From Paenibacillus qinlingensis (GTDB lineage Bacteria > Bacillota > Bacilli > Paenibacillales > NBRC-103111): a stretch of DNA of 64,000 nt. The number at the start of each line of letters is the position of its first letter. The first letter of the stretch is position 1. Shown one piece after another: positions 9,853 through 17,115 of this stretch. The notes under the pieces were generated by a model that worked only from the letters and a program-made list of their open reading frames with translations, was not told the origin of the DNA and did no database searches. The stretch is from NCBI RefSeq assembly GCF_013204845.1, contig NZ_JABMKY010000002.1, positions 124,001 to 188,000 on the forward strand, written 5' to 3'. Both the position numbers and the translations under genes were made by a program.

Positions 9853-10006
9853 TCTCCCCTCTCCCTCTCCGATTTCAAAAACACTACTCCTATTATAACC
9901 TGATCTTCTCCCAGTGGACACAATATGAAGTTAGTGAATATTGATGATTCTTTAGAGACATTCTACTAAAAGGACACTGTCTCCCGAGCTTATAACAAAC
10001 ACAAAA

Positions 10007-10068
10007 ATCCCCTTACAGCAGAAAGGATCTAAGTTGATTAACTTAAATACTTTCCACTATAAGGGGAT
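10007..10068 (-). terminator. Rho-independent terminator after the L25 gene
   Basis: A long hairpin directly follows the L25 stop. Outer arms ATCCCCTTA/TAAGGGGAT, middle arms GGAAAG/CCTTTC and inner arms AAGTT/AACTT stack in order. On the minus strand it is followed by ATTTTTG. Confidence 0.8.
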
Positions 10069-10076
10069 GATTTATT

Positions 10077-10646
10077 CTAGGCTGTTGCTTCGACTTCTTC
10101 ATGAACGGTTTTGATTTGAATCATAACCGTATTCGCATCCGTCAACACTTCAATGCCATCTTTAAAGATCAAGTCGGAAACGAGAAGCTTATCGCCAGTA
10201 TCAAGACCACTGATATCCACTTCCATGGAAGTCGGCAAATCACCAGGCATACAACGCACTTCTACTTCATAGATTTCAATCTGCAGAACCCCACCGGATT
10301 TAACACCGATTGCCTCTCCAGAAAACTGGATAGTAACTTTGCTGTCCATAATTTCAGTCATGTTCACATGATGAAAGTCGATATGCAGTAGATTGCCCGA
10401 CATTGCATCCTTTTGGACGCTTTGAACAATGACAGGAATTACTTTCTCATCGGATGTATTACCTTGCAGAATAGCTCGCGGATTTTTTTTCAAAATATCC
10501 AGCATTTCTTTTTCATTTACTTCTACAGACAAAGTATCTTTACCAATCCCATACAACACAGCCGGGATGCGTCCCTGTTTTCTTGCTTGATTCATCTGGG
10601 ACTTTGTTTCACCAGTGCGCTTGTTCAGTTGAATAAATTTACTCAT
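10077..10646 (-). CDS. rplY: 50S ribosomal protein L25 / general stress protein Ctc
   Basis: A 189-residue member of the long L25/TL5/Ctc family, which binds 5S rRNA in the large subunit. The N-terminal L25 domain (GKDTLSVEVNEKEM, LLHIDFHHV) spans about residues 1-95 and the TL5 C-terminal beta domain the rest (VEVRCMPGDLPTSMEVDISGL). The start is ATG 10646 behind AGGAAA. A longer reading from 10673 would begin inside a candidate operator and has no ribosome site. It stands alone between its own promoter and terminator rather than beside pth as in Bacillus, and its promoter shares a repeat with the mannoside cluster. Confidence 0.92.
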   Translation of the reverse strand: MSKFIQLNKRTGETKSQMNQARKQGRIPAVLYGIGKDTLSVEVNEKEMLDILKKNPRAILQGNTSDEKVIPVIVQSVQKDAMSGNLLHIDFHHVNMTEIMDSKVTIQFSGEAIGVKSGGVLQIEIYEVEVRCMPGDLPTSMEVDISGLDTGDKLLVSDLIFKDGIEVLTDANTVMIQIKTVHEEVEATA

Positions 10647-10665
10647 TTTTTGTTTCCTGCTCTCT

Positions 10666-10719
10666 TTGACCATAAATTCTTGTCAAAATGAGTATAACAT
10701 GACCATAAAATCTAGTCAA
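10666..10719 (-). promoter_or_regulatory. L25 promoter with two copies of a TTGAC-N11-GTCA element
   Basis: On the minus strand TTGACT (10714-10719) and TATACT (10691-10696) are separated by exactly 17 bases. The -35 and spacer form one TTGAC-N11-GTCA unit (10700-10719), and a second, fully palindromic unit TTGAC-N11-GTCAA lies at 10666-10686 over the start of transcription. The same element recurs at 12001-12020. This looks like an operator pair. Confidence 0.7.
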
Positions 10720-10739
10720 ACTTTGATGGAACCCACTCG

Positions 10740-11684
10740 TTACATTTCATACTCCATAAATGGATCAGGGATCTCTATTTGATAAGCCTCAGCATCGCTA
10801 ACACCAACGGAAAGGACAGCTCGGCCATTGCCTGATCGTATAAGCCCACCACTAAAAATGACATCCTCTAAATCTGGCCGTTTGCCAGGACCTCTTGGAA
10901 AATCACTTCTTGTTGCAATAATTTTCATAGCTGTTTTCTCACAGGTCTCAGGGTTGATTGCAAAGACCATGGAATAATAATGCTTGTTTCCTGAGGTATC
11001 AAAGCAGGCTACATGTCCCAGAACGCCCACGTGTCCATTCCCCAATAAATGTGCTTCGTTCGCACCGCCCCATTCTTCGGGGTCGAATTGATCTCTAAGA
11101 ATTTCTGCATGGATGAAGGTTTGCTCATTAAGCTCCTCCAGCGAATCGATGATCGTAAATCCAATTTGCCCTCTTCCGCCTCTTGCTCCTTGCGGTCTAG
11201 TAAATACACCTACTTTACCGTCCTTAAGCTCAATGAGTCGTATATCCTTCATTGTACCGGGTCCAGATGAGAAGTGACATAATGTATCTATGTGAAACCC
11301 ACGATAAAATTGAGTAACCCATGACACAATTTTACTTGGATTATCGACTGCTATAATGACTTCAACTCCGCCAACTATGAGTTCACCTTTGATGATGGTC
11401 ATACATGGATCCTGTAAGTTATAAGTGTGCGTATGTATGCGGGGACTCCAAATCTGATCCTTACATGTAAAAAAGAAGACTTGAGAGAACTCACTATCCC
11501 GTTCCTCAACTCTTCCTAAGATGACTCCCTCCCCGTCGTACTGAAACGGGGCCGTTATATTGTATACATCTCGATTTCCTACTCCGGAGAACACTAGTTT
11601 TTGCACTATTGTTACTCGAGGGTTATCATAAAACGTTGCCAGCAACTGTTTACAGCTCTCTGACTTAATCGATTTCCTTGTCAT
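10740..11684 (-). CDS. DUF1861 (GT108-like) protein, candidate beta-1,2-mannoside phosphorylase/transferase
   Basis: A 314-residue protein of the DUF1861 family, with a five-bladed-propeller style pattern. Conserved blocks include NITAPF near 40, YNLQDPCM near 95, SSGPGTMKDIRLIEL near 155 and NEAHLLGNGHVGVLGH near 225. From memory, DUF1861 is the domain of the Leishmania mannosyltransferase-phosphorylases (GT108) that build and break beta-1,2-mannan reserves and are related to GH130. Start ATG 11684 follows AGGAGG. It overlaps the upstream HTH gene by 20 bases and faces a GDP-mannose-forming operon. Activity is inferred; hydrolase-like or unrelated phosphorylase roles are possible. Confidence 0.75.
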   Translation of the reverse strand: MTRKSIKSESCKQLLATFYDNPRVTIVQKLVFSGVGNRDVYNITAPFQYDGEGVILGRVEERDSEFSQVFFFTCKDQIWSPRIHTHTYNLQDPCMTIIKGELIVGGVEVIIAVDNPSKIVSWVTQFYRGFHIDTLCHFSSGPGTMKDIRLIELKDGKVGVFTRPQGARGGRGQIGFTIIDSLEELNEQTFIHAEILRDQFDPEEWGGANEAHLLGNGHVGVLGHVACFDTSGNKHYYSMVFAINPETCEKTAMKIIATRSDFPRGPGKRPDLEDVIFSGGLIRSGNGRAVLSVGVSDAEAYQIEIPDPFMEYEM

Positions 11685-11949
11685 TGACGTCCTCCTGATA
11701 ATCCATCGATGCATCTATCGTCCAATCACTTTCCTCATCCATTTCGATGCCAATGAGCTGCCCAGGCTGGACATTAAAATACAGACAAAGCTTCAGCAAT
11801 AAATCCCTAGGATACTGTACCATCTCATCCTTATACATACGACGAACGGAGTCAAAGTGGTAGTTAATCTCTTTAGCGAGCCTACGTATCGATAATTTAG
11901 GGTCGTGATTTTCCATGACTTCTTTTAGTTTACTGCGTATGACTGACAC
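11665..11949 (-). CDS. Small XRE-type helix-turn-helix regulator
   Basis: A 94-residue Cro/CI-like DNA-binding protein. The helix-turn-helix covers about residues 18-60 (LSIRRLAKEINYHFDSVRRM), followed by LCLYFNVQPGQLIGI, a usual end for this YozG-type family, and an acidic tail. The start is GTG 11949, seven bases after AGGAGG. Its 3' end overlaps the DUF1861 gene, so the pair is translationally coupled. It is the obvious candidate to bind the TTGAC-N11-GTCA elements at 10666-10719 and 12001-12020. Confidence 0.85.
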   Translation of the reverse strand: MSVIRSKLKEVMENHDPKLSIRRLAKEINYHFDSVRRMYKDEMVQYPRDLLLKLCLYFNVQPGQLIGIEMDEESDWTIDASMDYQEDVNDKEID

Positions 11950-11967
11950 ACATTCACCTCCTACTTA

Positions 11968-12029
11968 AATATATAGGGTATGTCATGGAGAGTCAATAAA
12001 TTGACAAGAAAAAATGGTCATGTTATAGT
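11968..12029. promoter_or_regulatory. Divergent sigma-A promoters sharing a central palindrome
   Basis: Minus direction: TTGACT (11991-11996), 17 bases, TATATT (11968-11973) for the HTH-DUF1861 pair. Plus direction: TTGACA (12001-12006), 17 bases, TATAGT (12024-12029) for the GT4 operon. The two -35 boxes are back to back and form the perfect palindrome GTCAA-TAAA-TTGAC (11992-12005). The plus promoter also contains a TTGAC-N11-GTCA unit (12001-12020) like those at the L25 promoter. Confidence 0.8.
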
Positions 12030-12082
12030 GAAAACAGGAAATAATTTGGAATTTTCAGATAATAAAATACTCTTTCCCCCAA

Positions 12083-12117
12083 AAGAATTAAAGACGTATC
12101 TTTAGATTCTTTTTTTT
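12083..12117 (+). terminator. Intrinsic-terminator-like hairpin in the GT4 operon leader (possible attenuator)
   Basis: Between the promoter and the GT4 start codon lies AAGAATTAAAGA-CGTA-TCTTTAGATTCTT followed by eight T. The upstream TCTTT-CCCCCA-AAAGA (about 12071-12086) could pair with the left arm and compete. The position inside a leader of about 120 bases suggests attenuation. Confidence 0.6.
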
Positions 12118-12156
12118 GTGTTCCAAAAATCGAGATCCAACCTGGAGGCTCATTAT

Positions 12157-13347
12157 ATGAAGTTTACAAACAACAATCGGAATATCGTTTTTCTAGGCAC
12201 TAGCCTGCCGAGAGAATGCGGCATAGCTACTTTTACACAGGATTTATTAGATGAACTAAAACACATTAAAGGCTTCAACAAGCCTCGTATCATTGCAATC
12301 AATAACAACGAAACTTACGACTATGATGACCAAGTGATGAAAGAAATTGGCCAACATCAACTGTCAGATTATATAGAGACAGCCGATTATCTTAGCACAT
12401 CAGACGTTGATCTTCTCGTTATTCAGCATGAATTCGGTATTTATGGTGGAGAAAGCGGTGAATATTTAATTCCATTCGTCGAGAAACTGACTATACCGTT
12501 TGTCGTCATATTTCATACCGTGTTAACGAAACCTTCTGCCAAGCAGCTTCACATCATGAATCGAGTTGCAGAGCTAAGTGTTAAAGTTGTCACAATGGCG
12601 CAGTCTACGGTAACCGATCTGATCTCCATTTATGGCGTTGATGCCGCCAAAATTGCTTTCATTCACCATGGCGTCCCCCATGTTCAGACCGGATCAAGAG
12701 CAGAGCTCAAAGAGCAGTATGGCTTTGCAGGTCGGAAAATTTTATCCACCTTTGGGTTTTTAAGTCCTGGCAAAGGAATTGAGTACAGCATTGAAGCTAT
12801 GCGGGGAGTGGTCAAACAGCATTCGGATTCTCTCTATATAGTTTGGGGGAAAACGCATCCAGTCGTTAAACAAGAAACAGGCGAGGTATACAGACAAAAG
12901 CTGATGGATCTTGTAGAAGAATTTGATTTAACCCATAACGTTCGCTTCGTCGACAAACTTCTAACGCAAGATGAAGTGATTCAATCCCTGGTCATGTCAG
13001 ACATTTATATGACTCCTTATTTAGGAAAGGATCAAGCTGTTAGCGGAACATTGGCGTATGGAGTCGGTTATGGAAGAGTTATTGTCTCCACTCCTTACCG
13101 ATATGCCGAGGAAATGTTGGCAGATGGCAGAGGTTTACTAGCTAATTTTCGCGATTCGGCCTCTTTGGAAGCATGCATCCTTCAAGTATTGAATGACCCT
13201 TCTAAAATAGTTGAAATGGAAAATCGTACATTGGAACTCGGAAGAACTATGCTCTGGAACGAAATAGCAAAAACCTATGCCGCCATCTTCCTAGAAAAAA
13301 TAGTAGCTTCTGAATCAACTAAAGTAAAACACTTAGGAGTGATGTAA
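12157..13347 (+). CDS. GT4-family glycosyltransferase (mannosyltransferase-like)
   Basis: A 396-residue GT-B glycosyltransferase. The N-terminal signature LGTSLPRECGIATFTQDLL is typical of the GT4 mannosyltransferase-like group, and the donor-binding half has FLSPGKGIEYSIEAMRG near residue 210 and a variant loop MTPYLGKDQAVSGTLAYG near 288 in place of the common E-x7-E. The start is ATG 12157, eight bases after GGAGG; a GTG at 12118 lies inside the terminator U-run. Its stop overlaps the next start (TAATG). With a GDP-mannose-making enzyme in the same operon, GDP-mannose is the likely donor. The protein has no membrane segment. Confidence 0.88.
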   Translation: MKFTNNNRNIVFLGTSLPRECGIATFTQDLLDELKHIKGFNKPRIIAINNNETYDYDDQVMKEIGQHQLSDYIETADYLSTSDVDLLVIQHEFGIYGGESGEYLIPFVEKLTIPFVVIFHTVLTKPSAKQLHIMNRVAELSVKVVTMAQSTVTDLISIYGVDAAKIAFIHHGVPHVQTGSRAELKEQYGFAGRKILSTFGFLSPGKGIEYSIEAMRGVVKQHSDSLYIVWGKTHPVVKQETGEVYRQKLMDLVEEFDLTHNVRFVDKLLTQDEVIQSLVMSDIYMTPYLGKDQAVSGTLAYGVGYGRVIVSTPYRYAEEMLADGRGLLANFRDSASLEACILQVLNDPSKIVEMENRTLELGRTMLWNEIAKTYAAIFLEKIVASESTKVKHLGVM

Positions 13348-14453
13348 TGCAAGTACAAACGAAATTGGAGTTTAAGTCCGATTACTTGCACAGGATAACG
13401 GATGATACAGGCATTTTTCAACATACTAAGTTTGGCGTACCTGACCGGTCGAAAGGCTATACTACGGACGATAACGCACGAGCATTAATCGCAGCAGTTT
13501 TATTGTACAACAGCCATAAAGAATCAAGCACATTAGACCTTATTCATACTTATGTTGCCTTCATTCACCACGCACAGAATGCAAATGGGAATTTTAGAAA
13601 CTTCATGGATTATAACCGTTCCTTCATCGAGGATAACGGCTCAGAGGATTGTCAAGGACGTACACTATGGGCATTAGGATTCGCGCTCGCCCATTCTTCC
13701 CTTCTGCCTTATAATGTACTTAATACCTGCCGTTATTTAATTAATCAGGCATTACCGCATATTGATAAGCTAGGTTCTCCGCGTGCTGGAGCTTATGCGA
13801 TAATCGGTCTAAGTTATTTAATAGAAACCCCTAATGCTTTAACTTACTCCTTCCCCTATCTCCATACGCCAAGTACGGCAGAAGAAAAGGCTTTTCTACC
13901 AAGAGCATCCATCATCAATTTGATCGAAAACATAGCGGTTCGACTGCACAAACAATATATACACAATAAGGGAAACGGTTGGAATTGGTTTGAAGACAGC
14001 CTTACCTACGGAAACGCCATGCTGCCATGGGCACTATTAAAAGCATCACATATTACGGAAAACATTCGTTTGAAGGAAACGGCTAAGGAAAGCTTGGATT
14101 TTCTAGTATCCAAAACTTTCGCTGAAGAAGGATATTATAAACCAATAGGCAGCCATGGCTGGCAATTACGGGGTGAAAAGGCTGCTCTTTACGACGAACA
14201 GCCGATTGAAGCCTGTGAAATGCTTCTTGCTTGTAAAGAAGCTGCGCTCGTGCTCCAAGACTCAGCTTATTTGAATATTGCAGCTTTATGCTATGAATGG
14301 TATTTAGGCCATAATTCATTAAAGATCTCTCTCATTGACCCTCAAACTGGGGCTTGTTACGATGGCATCCATGCCACAGGGTTGAACCTTAATCAAGGTT
14401 CCGAGAGCATTATTTCCTACTCCATTGCCCATATGGTGATGCATCATGAATAA
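13347..14453 (+). CDS. Alpha/alpha-toroid glycosidase-like protein
   Basis: A 368-residue cytoplasmic protein with the repeated helical-pair pattern of (alpha/alpha)6 barrels. Motifs seen are KGYTTDDNARALIAAVLL near 35, CQGRTLWALG near 95, NGWNWFEDSLTYGNAMLPW near 210 and YDGIHATGLNLNQGSESI near 335. Proteins of this type often sit beside GT4 enzymes and GH130-type mannoside phosphorylases, but no activity is established that I know of. It overlaps the GT4 gene by one base and the ManC gene by eight, so all three are translationally coupled. It may trim, sense or process the mannoside product. Confidence 0.8.
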   Translation: MQVQTKLEFKSDYLHRITDDTGIFQHTKFGVPDRSKGYTTDDNARALIAAVLLYNSHKESSTLDLIHTYVAFIHHAQNANGNFRNFMDYNRSFIEDNGSEDCQGRTLWALGFALAHSSLLPYNVLNTCRYLINQALPHIDKLGSPRAGAYAIIGLSYLIETPNALTYSFPYLHTPSTAEEKAFLPRASIINLIENIAVRLHKQYIHNKGNGWNWFEDSLTYGNAMLPWALLKASHITENIRLKETAKESLDFLVSKTFAEEGYYKPIGSHGWQLRGEKAALYDEQPIEACEMLLACKEAALVLQDSAYLNIAALCYEWYLGHNSLKISLIDPQTGACYDGIHATGLNLNQGSESIISYSIAHMVMHHE

Positions 14454-15525
14454 ATTTGCTACCATCCTTGCAGGCGGGGGCGGAACTCGTTTCTGGCCGC
14501 TGTCTAGACAGGAAATTCCAAAGCAGCTTCTCAACATTAGCGGAAATGATATTATGCTGAACGATACGATCGAACGATTCAAAGGCATTATCCCACAAGA
14601 AAACACCGTTATTGTTACGAATCGCTCTCAGGCAGTTCTGATGGAGAGCATCATGCACAGCAGTGTTTCGAAAAGTAATATTTTGATCGAGCCCGTAGCC
14701 AGAAACACGGCAGCAAGCATACTTTTCGCGGCGTTATCAATAGAAAAATCACACGGTGATTCCATCATGGTCGTCTTGCCTTCCGATCATTATATAACTG
14801 ATGAGGAACAATTTCGGCTTACATTAGATGAAGCCTGTACGGTCGCAATGAAGACAGACAAAATCGTTACCATTGGAATTAAGCCAACATTCCCTTCTAC
14901 CGGATACGGCTATATTTCATTTGATAAAGAACCTATTTCTTCAAATCCTGTTGCAGTATTCGAAGTAGCTGAATTTGTAGAAAAACCGAACTTTCAGAAA
15001 GCACAAAGCTATCTGTCATCAGGTAATTATTTATGGAATAGCGGCATATTCATTTGGAAAACTTCCGTCATTATTGATAATTTCAAGCGTTACCTGCCTC
15101 GACTCTATAAGACAATGCTTCCAATCAGCGAATTTCTGGGCACGGATCAAGCAGAGGAAATCATTACTAACATTTATCCAACGCTTCAAAATATTTCGAT
15201 TGATTACGGGATCCTTGAGCGCTCCGATGAAGTCGTTGTACTGTCTGGTCAATTTGGCTGGAATGATATCGGCAGCTGGGATGCGCTCGGCGCTATCTTC
15301 CCTCCGGATGCATCAGGAAACATTATTAAAGCAAACCATATGGGCATAGATACACGAAATTCGATCATATACGGAAATGGCAGACTAATCACGACAATTG
15401 GTGTAGACGGCTTCATTATTGCAGATACTGGGGATGCCCTTTTGATATGTCCCAAAGACAAAGCGCAATCTGTTAAAGATATCGTCGATCTGCTGAAGGA
15501 GAAAGGAATGACGGAATATATCTAG
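14446..15525 (+). CDS. manC: Mannose-1-phosphate guanylyltransferase
   Basis: A 359-residue nucleotidyltransferase making GDP-mannose from GTP and mannose 1-phosphate. The signature LAGGGGTRFWPLSR with PKQ begins at residue 8, followed by the VLPSDHYI block near 110, GYGYI near 150, FVEKP near 180 and NSGIFIWK near 200. The C-terminal about 90 residues are a left-handed-helix-like domain rather than a full isomerase domain, so it is the short monofunctional form. It closes the GT4-toroid-ManC operon and would recycle the mannose 1-phosphate released by a mannoside phosphorylase. Confidence 0.92.
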   Translation: MNKFATILAGGGGTRFWPLSRQEIPKQLLNISGNDIMLNDTIERFKGIIPQENTVIVTNRSQAVLMESIMHSSVSKSNILIEPVARNTAASILFAALSIEKSHGDSIMVVLPSDHYITDEEQFRLTLDEACTVAMKTDKIVTIGIKPTFPSTGYGYISFDKEPISSNPVAVFEVAEFVEKPNFQKAQSYLSSGNYLWNSGIFIWKTSVIIDNFKRYLPRLYKTMLPISEFLGTDQAEEIITNIYPTLQNISIDYGILERSDEVVVLSGQFGWNDIGSWDALGAIFPPDASGNIIKANHMGIDTRNSIIYGNGRLITTIGVDGFIIADTGDALLICPKDKAQSVKDIVDLLKEKGMTEYI

Positions 15526-15784
15526 TCCAAGAAAATTTGCAAGAGGAAAACCTAGAAGTCGACAATTAAAGTAAATTGCAATATCTAATAACTGACGTCA
15601 TCGGAGATATTCGGTGGCTTTTTTCCTATTCCTAGCTACGACATTTGTTTTTGACATGATCCTTATCCGATAAAAAAGAGCCCATCCCCAAGTAGTTACA
15701 TCTACGAAAGGATAGCCTCAATATTTATCACTGCGATGAGTTCCAAAAGATTCAAGTGATATTAATTAATTGGAGGAATACATA
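15526..15784. other. Intergenic region after manC with a weak terminator-like dyad
   Basis: AATATCT and AGATATT form a 7-base dyad with an 18-base loop (about 15579-15610) that includes the palindrome TGACGTCA, and GGCTTTTTTCC follows, which may end the manC transcript. TTGACA occurs at about 15653 without a good -10. The region ends with the GGAGGA site of the small gene at 15785. Confidence 0.35.
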
Positions 15785-15910
15785 ATGAAACCTTTTACTG
15801 AACTAACCTTTACAAACGTTGAGGATTTACGTCAGAAAAATAGCCGTGTTAAATGCTTACCAATTTCCAGTAAACCTTCCGCTGATGCTGATCTTCCAGT
15901 TCCGTACTAG
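15785..15910 (+). CDS. Small 41-residue peptide of unknown function
   Basis: An ORF from ATG 15785 (MKPFTEL...) to TAG 15910 (...DADLPVPY) has a strong GGAGGA site seven bases upstream. The peptide has an N-terminal half with alternating polar/charged residues (NVEDLRQKNSR), a single Cys in VKCLPIS and a Pro/Asp-rich tail. A CTACAA/TTGTAG hairpin with a T-run follows (about 15922-15945). The leader-plus-tail shape recalls RiPP precursors, but no modification genes are adjacent. I do not recognise it. Confidence 0.5.
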   Translation: MKPFTELTFTNVEDLRQKNSRVKCLPISSKPSADADLPVPY

Positions 15911-15994
15911 TCTATCAGTCTACAACTTTATTTTTTGTAGGTGCTTTCTTGTCTACCCTATCCCCATCCCTTCTTGAGACAATAAGCGACCTCA

Positions 15995-16255
15995 CTATGG
16001 GAATAATTTTTCTTTAATTTGTTTGATTGTAAATCCTTCTTCTTCTTTCATTACACGAATTTCCTCAAGTCGCTTAAGCGCTAATTCACGTGGGTATCTT
16101 CTTGTCAATCGTGTATCCTCTTGCTCAAATGAAATCATATTCTCTTCCGTGTAGTATTTGATGGTACTGTATCGGACGCCAGAAAGTTCAACCAATTCAC
16201 TGATACTCACATACTCTGATGTTGCAATTTTATCTAAACTTCTTTTTCTCCCCAT
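15995..16255 (-). CDS. MerR-like helix-turn-helix protein
   Basis: An 86-residue single-domain protein with a winged MerR-type fold: SISELVELSGVRYSTIKYYTEE is the usual recognition segment near residues 17-38, followed by YPRELALKRLEEIRVMK and the terminal FTIKQIKEKL helix. No effector domain is present. It lies 35 bases downstream of the GOLPH3-like gene on the same strand and probably forms an operon with it. Confidence 0.8.
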   Translation of the reverse strand: MGRKRSLDKIATSEYVSISELVELSGVRYSTIKYYTEENMISFEQEDTRLTRRYPRELALKRLEEIRVMKEEEGFTIKQIKEKLFP

Positions 16256-16290
16256 ATTTTTTCTCCCTTAGGTTGCTGCAATACTTGACG

Positions 16291-16932
16291 TTATGATCCA
16301 GAATCAAGATTTTGGATAGCGATATCAATCGTTCTAATTTTTTTGTAAATGTCCTCTTTGCGCAACATATCTAGTTTTTGCTTTAACGTTTTTTGTTCGT
16401 AGTCAGAAAAGTAATTGGTTAGCATATTTTTATTATTTAAAAATAACACCAAGGCTACGGTATGGTCGTCTACATTGCCATTTTCGAGTAACTCCGCTCT
16501 GATTTTCTCCACGATGTGGTTCCGTGTATGTGCAACATCCGTATATTTTTTTACCGGAACAATGAATAAAACTTCCGTATCTACAATCTCTAGAACTCCT
16601 TTATCTACAAGGCTTTCAATAACCATTTTGTAAATTTCTCTCTGTTTAAAATAGTAAAAGTAAGAAACCCACGCCTTTAGCTTCTTTGGTTTCTCTGCAG
16701 TTATAATTTCGAGTATTCTGTCCAGATATTTTTCACCGGTGGATGCTGAGTTAGTGATTCTGATCGTATCATCTTTTTCAAAGGTAACGTTGCCATTAAT
16801 AGCAAGTTCCACGATACAAGCCATTACCGAATATAAGGCAACATGCATACGAAAAATAGACTTAAGTTTATTGGTTTCACGATCTAATGCGAGTAAGACA
16901 AACTCTTGGGCAATTGATAAATTCTTCAACAT
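16291..16932 (-). CDS. GOLPH3/VPS74 (GPP34) family protein
   Basis: A 213-residue all-helical protein of the GPP34 family. The start AQEFVLLALDRETNKL and the following VMACIVELAINGNVTFEKDD match the family's N-terminal half, and a second helical pair (MVIESLVDKGVLEIVD, TVALVLFLNN) follows. In eukaryotes GOLPH3 binds phosphoinositides and glycosyltransferase tails; the bacterial role is unknown. ATG 16932 follows GGAAGG. A heptamer tandem repeat separates its promoter from its ribosome site, so expression may vary with repeat number. Confidence 0.8.
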   Translation of the reverse strand: MLKNLSIAQEFVLLALDRETNKLKSIFRMHVALYSVMACIVELAINGNVTFEKDDTIRITNSASTGEKYLDRILEIITAEKPKKLKAWVSYFYYFKQREIYKMVIESLVDKGVLEIVDTEVLFIVPVKKYTDVAHTRNHIVEKIRAELLENGNVDDHTVALVLFLNNKNMLTNYFSDYEQKTLKQKLDMLRKEDIYKKIRTIDIAIQNLDSGS

Positions 16933-16959
16933 TGTCGTATCATCCTTCCGAAGATTTTC

Positions 16960-17006
16960 ACTTACTACTTACTACTTACTACTTACTACTTACTACTTAC
17001 TACTTA
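16960..17006 (-). repeat. Tandem heptamer repeat in the leader of the GOLPH3-like gene
   Basis: The plus strand reads six perfect copies of ACTTACT (16960-17001) plus a partial copy. It lies directly beside the -10 box and 28 bases before the start codon of the gene at 16291-16932, so it is transcribed at the very 5' end of its mRNA. Confidence 0.9.
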
Positions 17007-17034
17007 TAATATTGTACAAAATGCAAAAAGTCAA
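17006..17034 (-). promoter_or_regulatory. Sigma-A promoter of the GOLPH3-like gene
   Basis: On the minus strand TTGACT (17029-17034) and TATTAT (17006-17011) are 17 bases apart. The heptamer repeat begins immediately downstream of the -10 box. Confidence 0.75.
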
Positions 17035-17079
17035 AGCTTCATTCGAATCTCGTATTATCACATTTTATGACGTAAAATA

Positions 17080-17104
17080 GGCGCTCACTCAGAGAATGAA
17101 CGCC
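17080..17104 (-). terminator. Terminator after the flavin reductase gene
   Basis: GGCGTTCA and TGAGCGCC-type arms with a short loop follow the stop at 17116 on the minus strand and lead into TATTTTA. Confidence 0.6.
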
Positions 17105-17115
17105 ATGATTTTTAG

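Noticed and set aside
16960..17006. CRISPR-like or satellite array
   Set aside because: Units of seven bases without spacers are a simple tandem repeat, not a CRISPR array.
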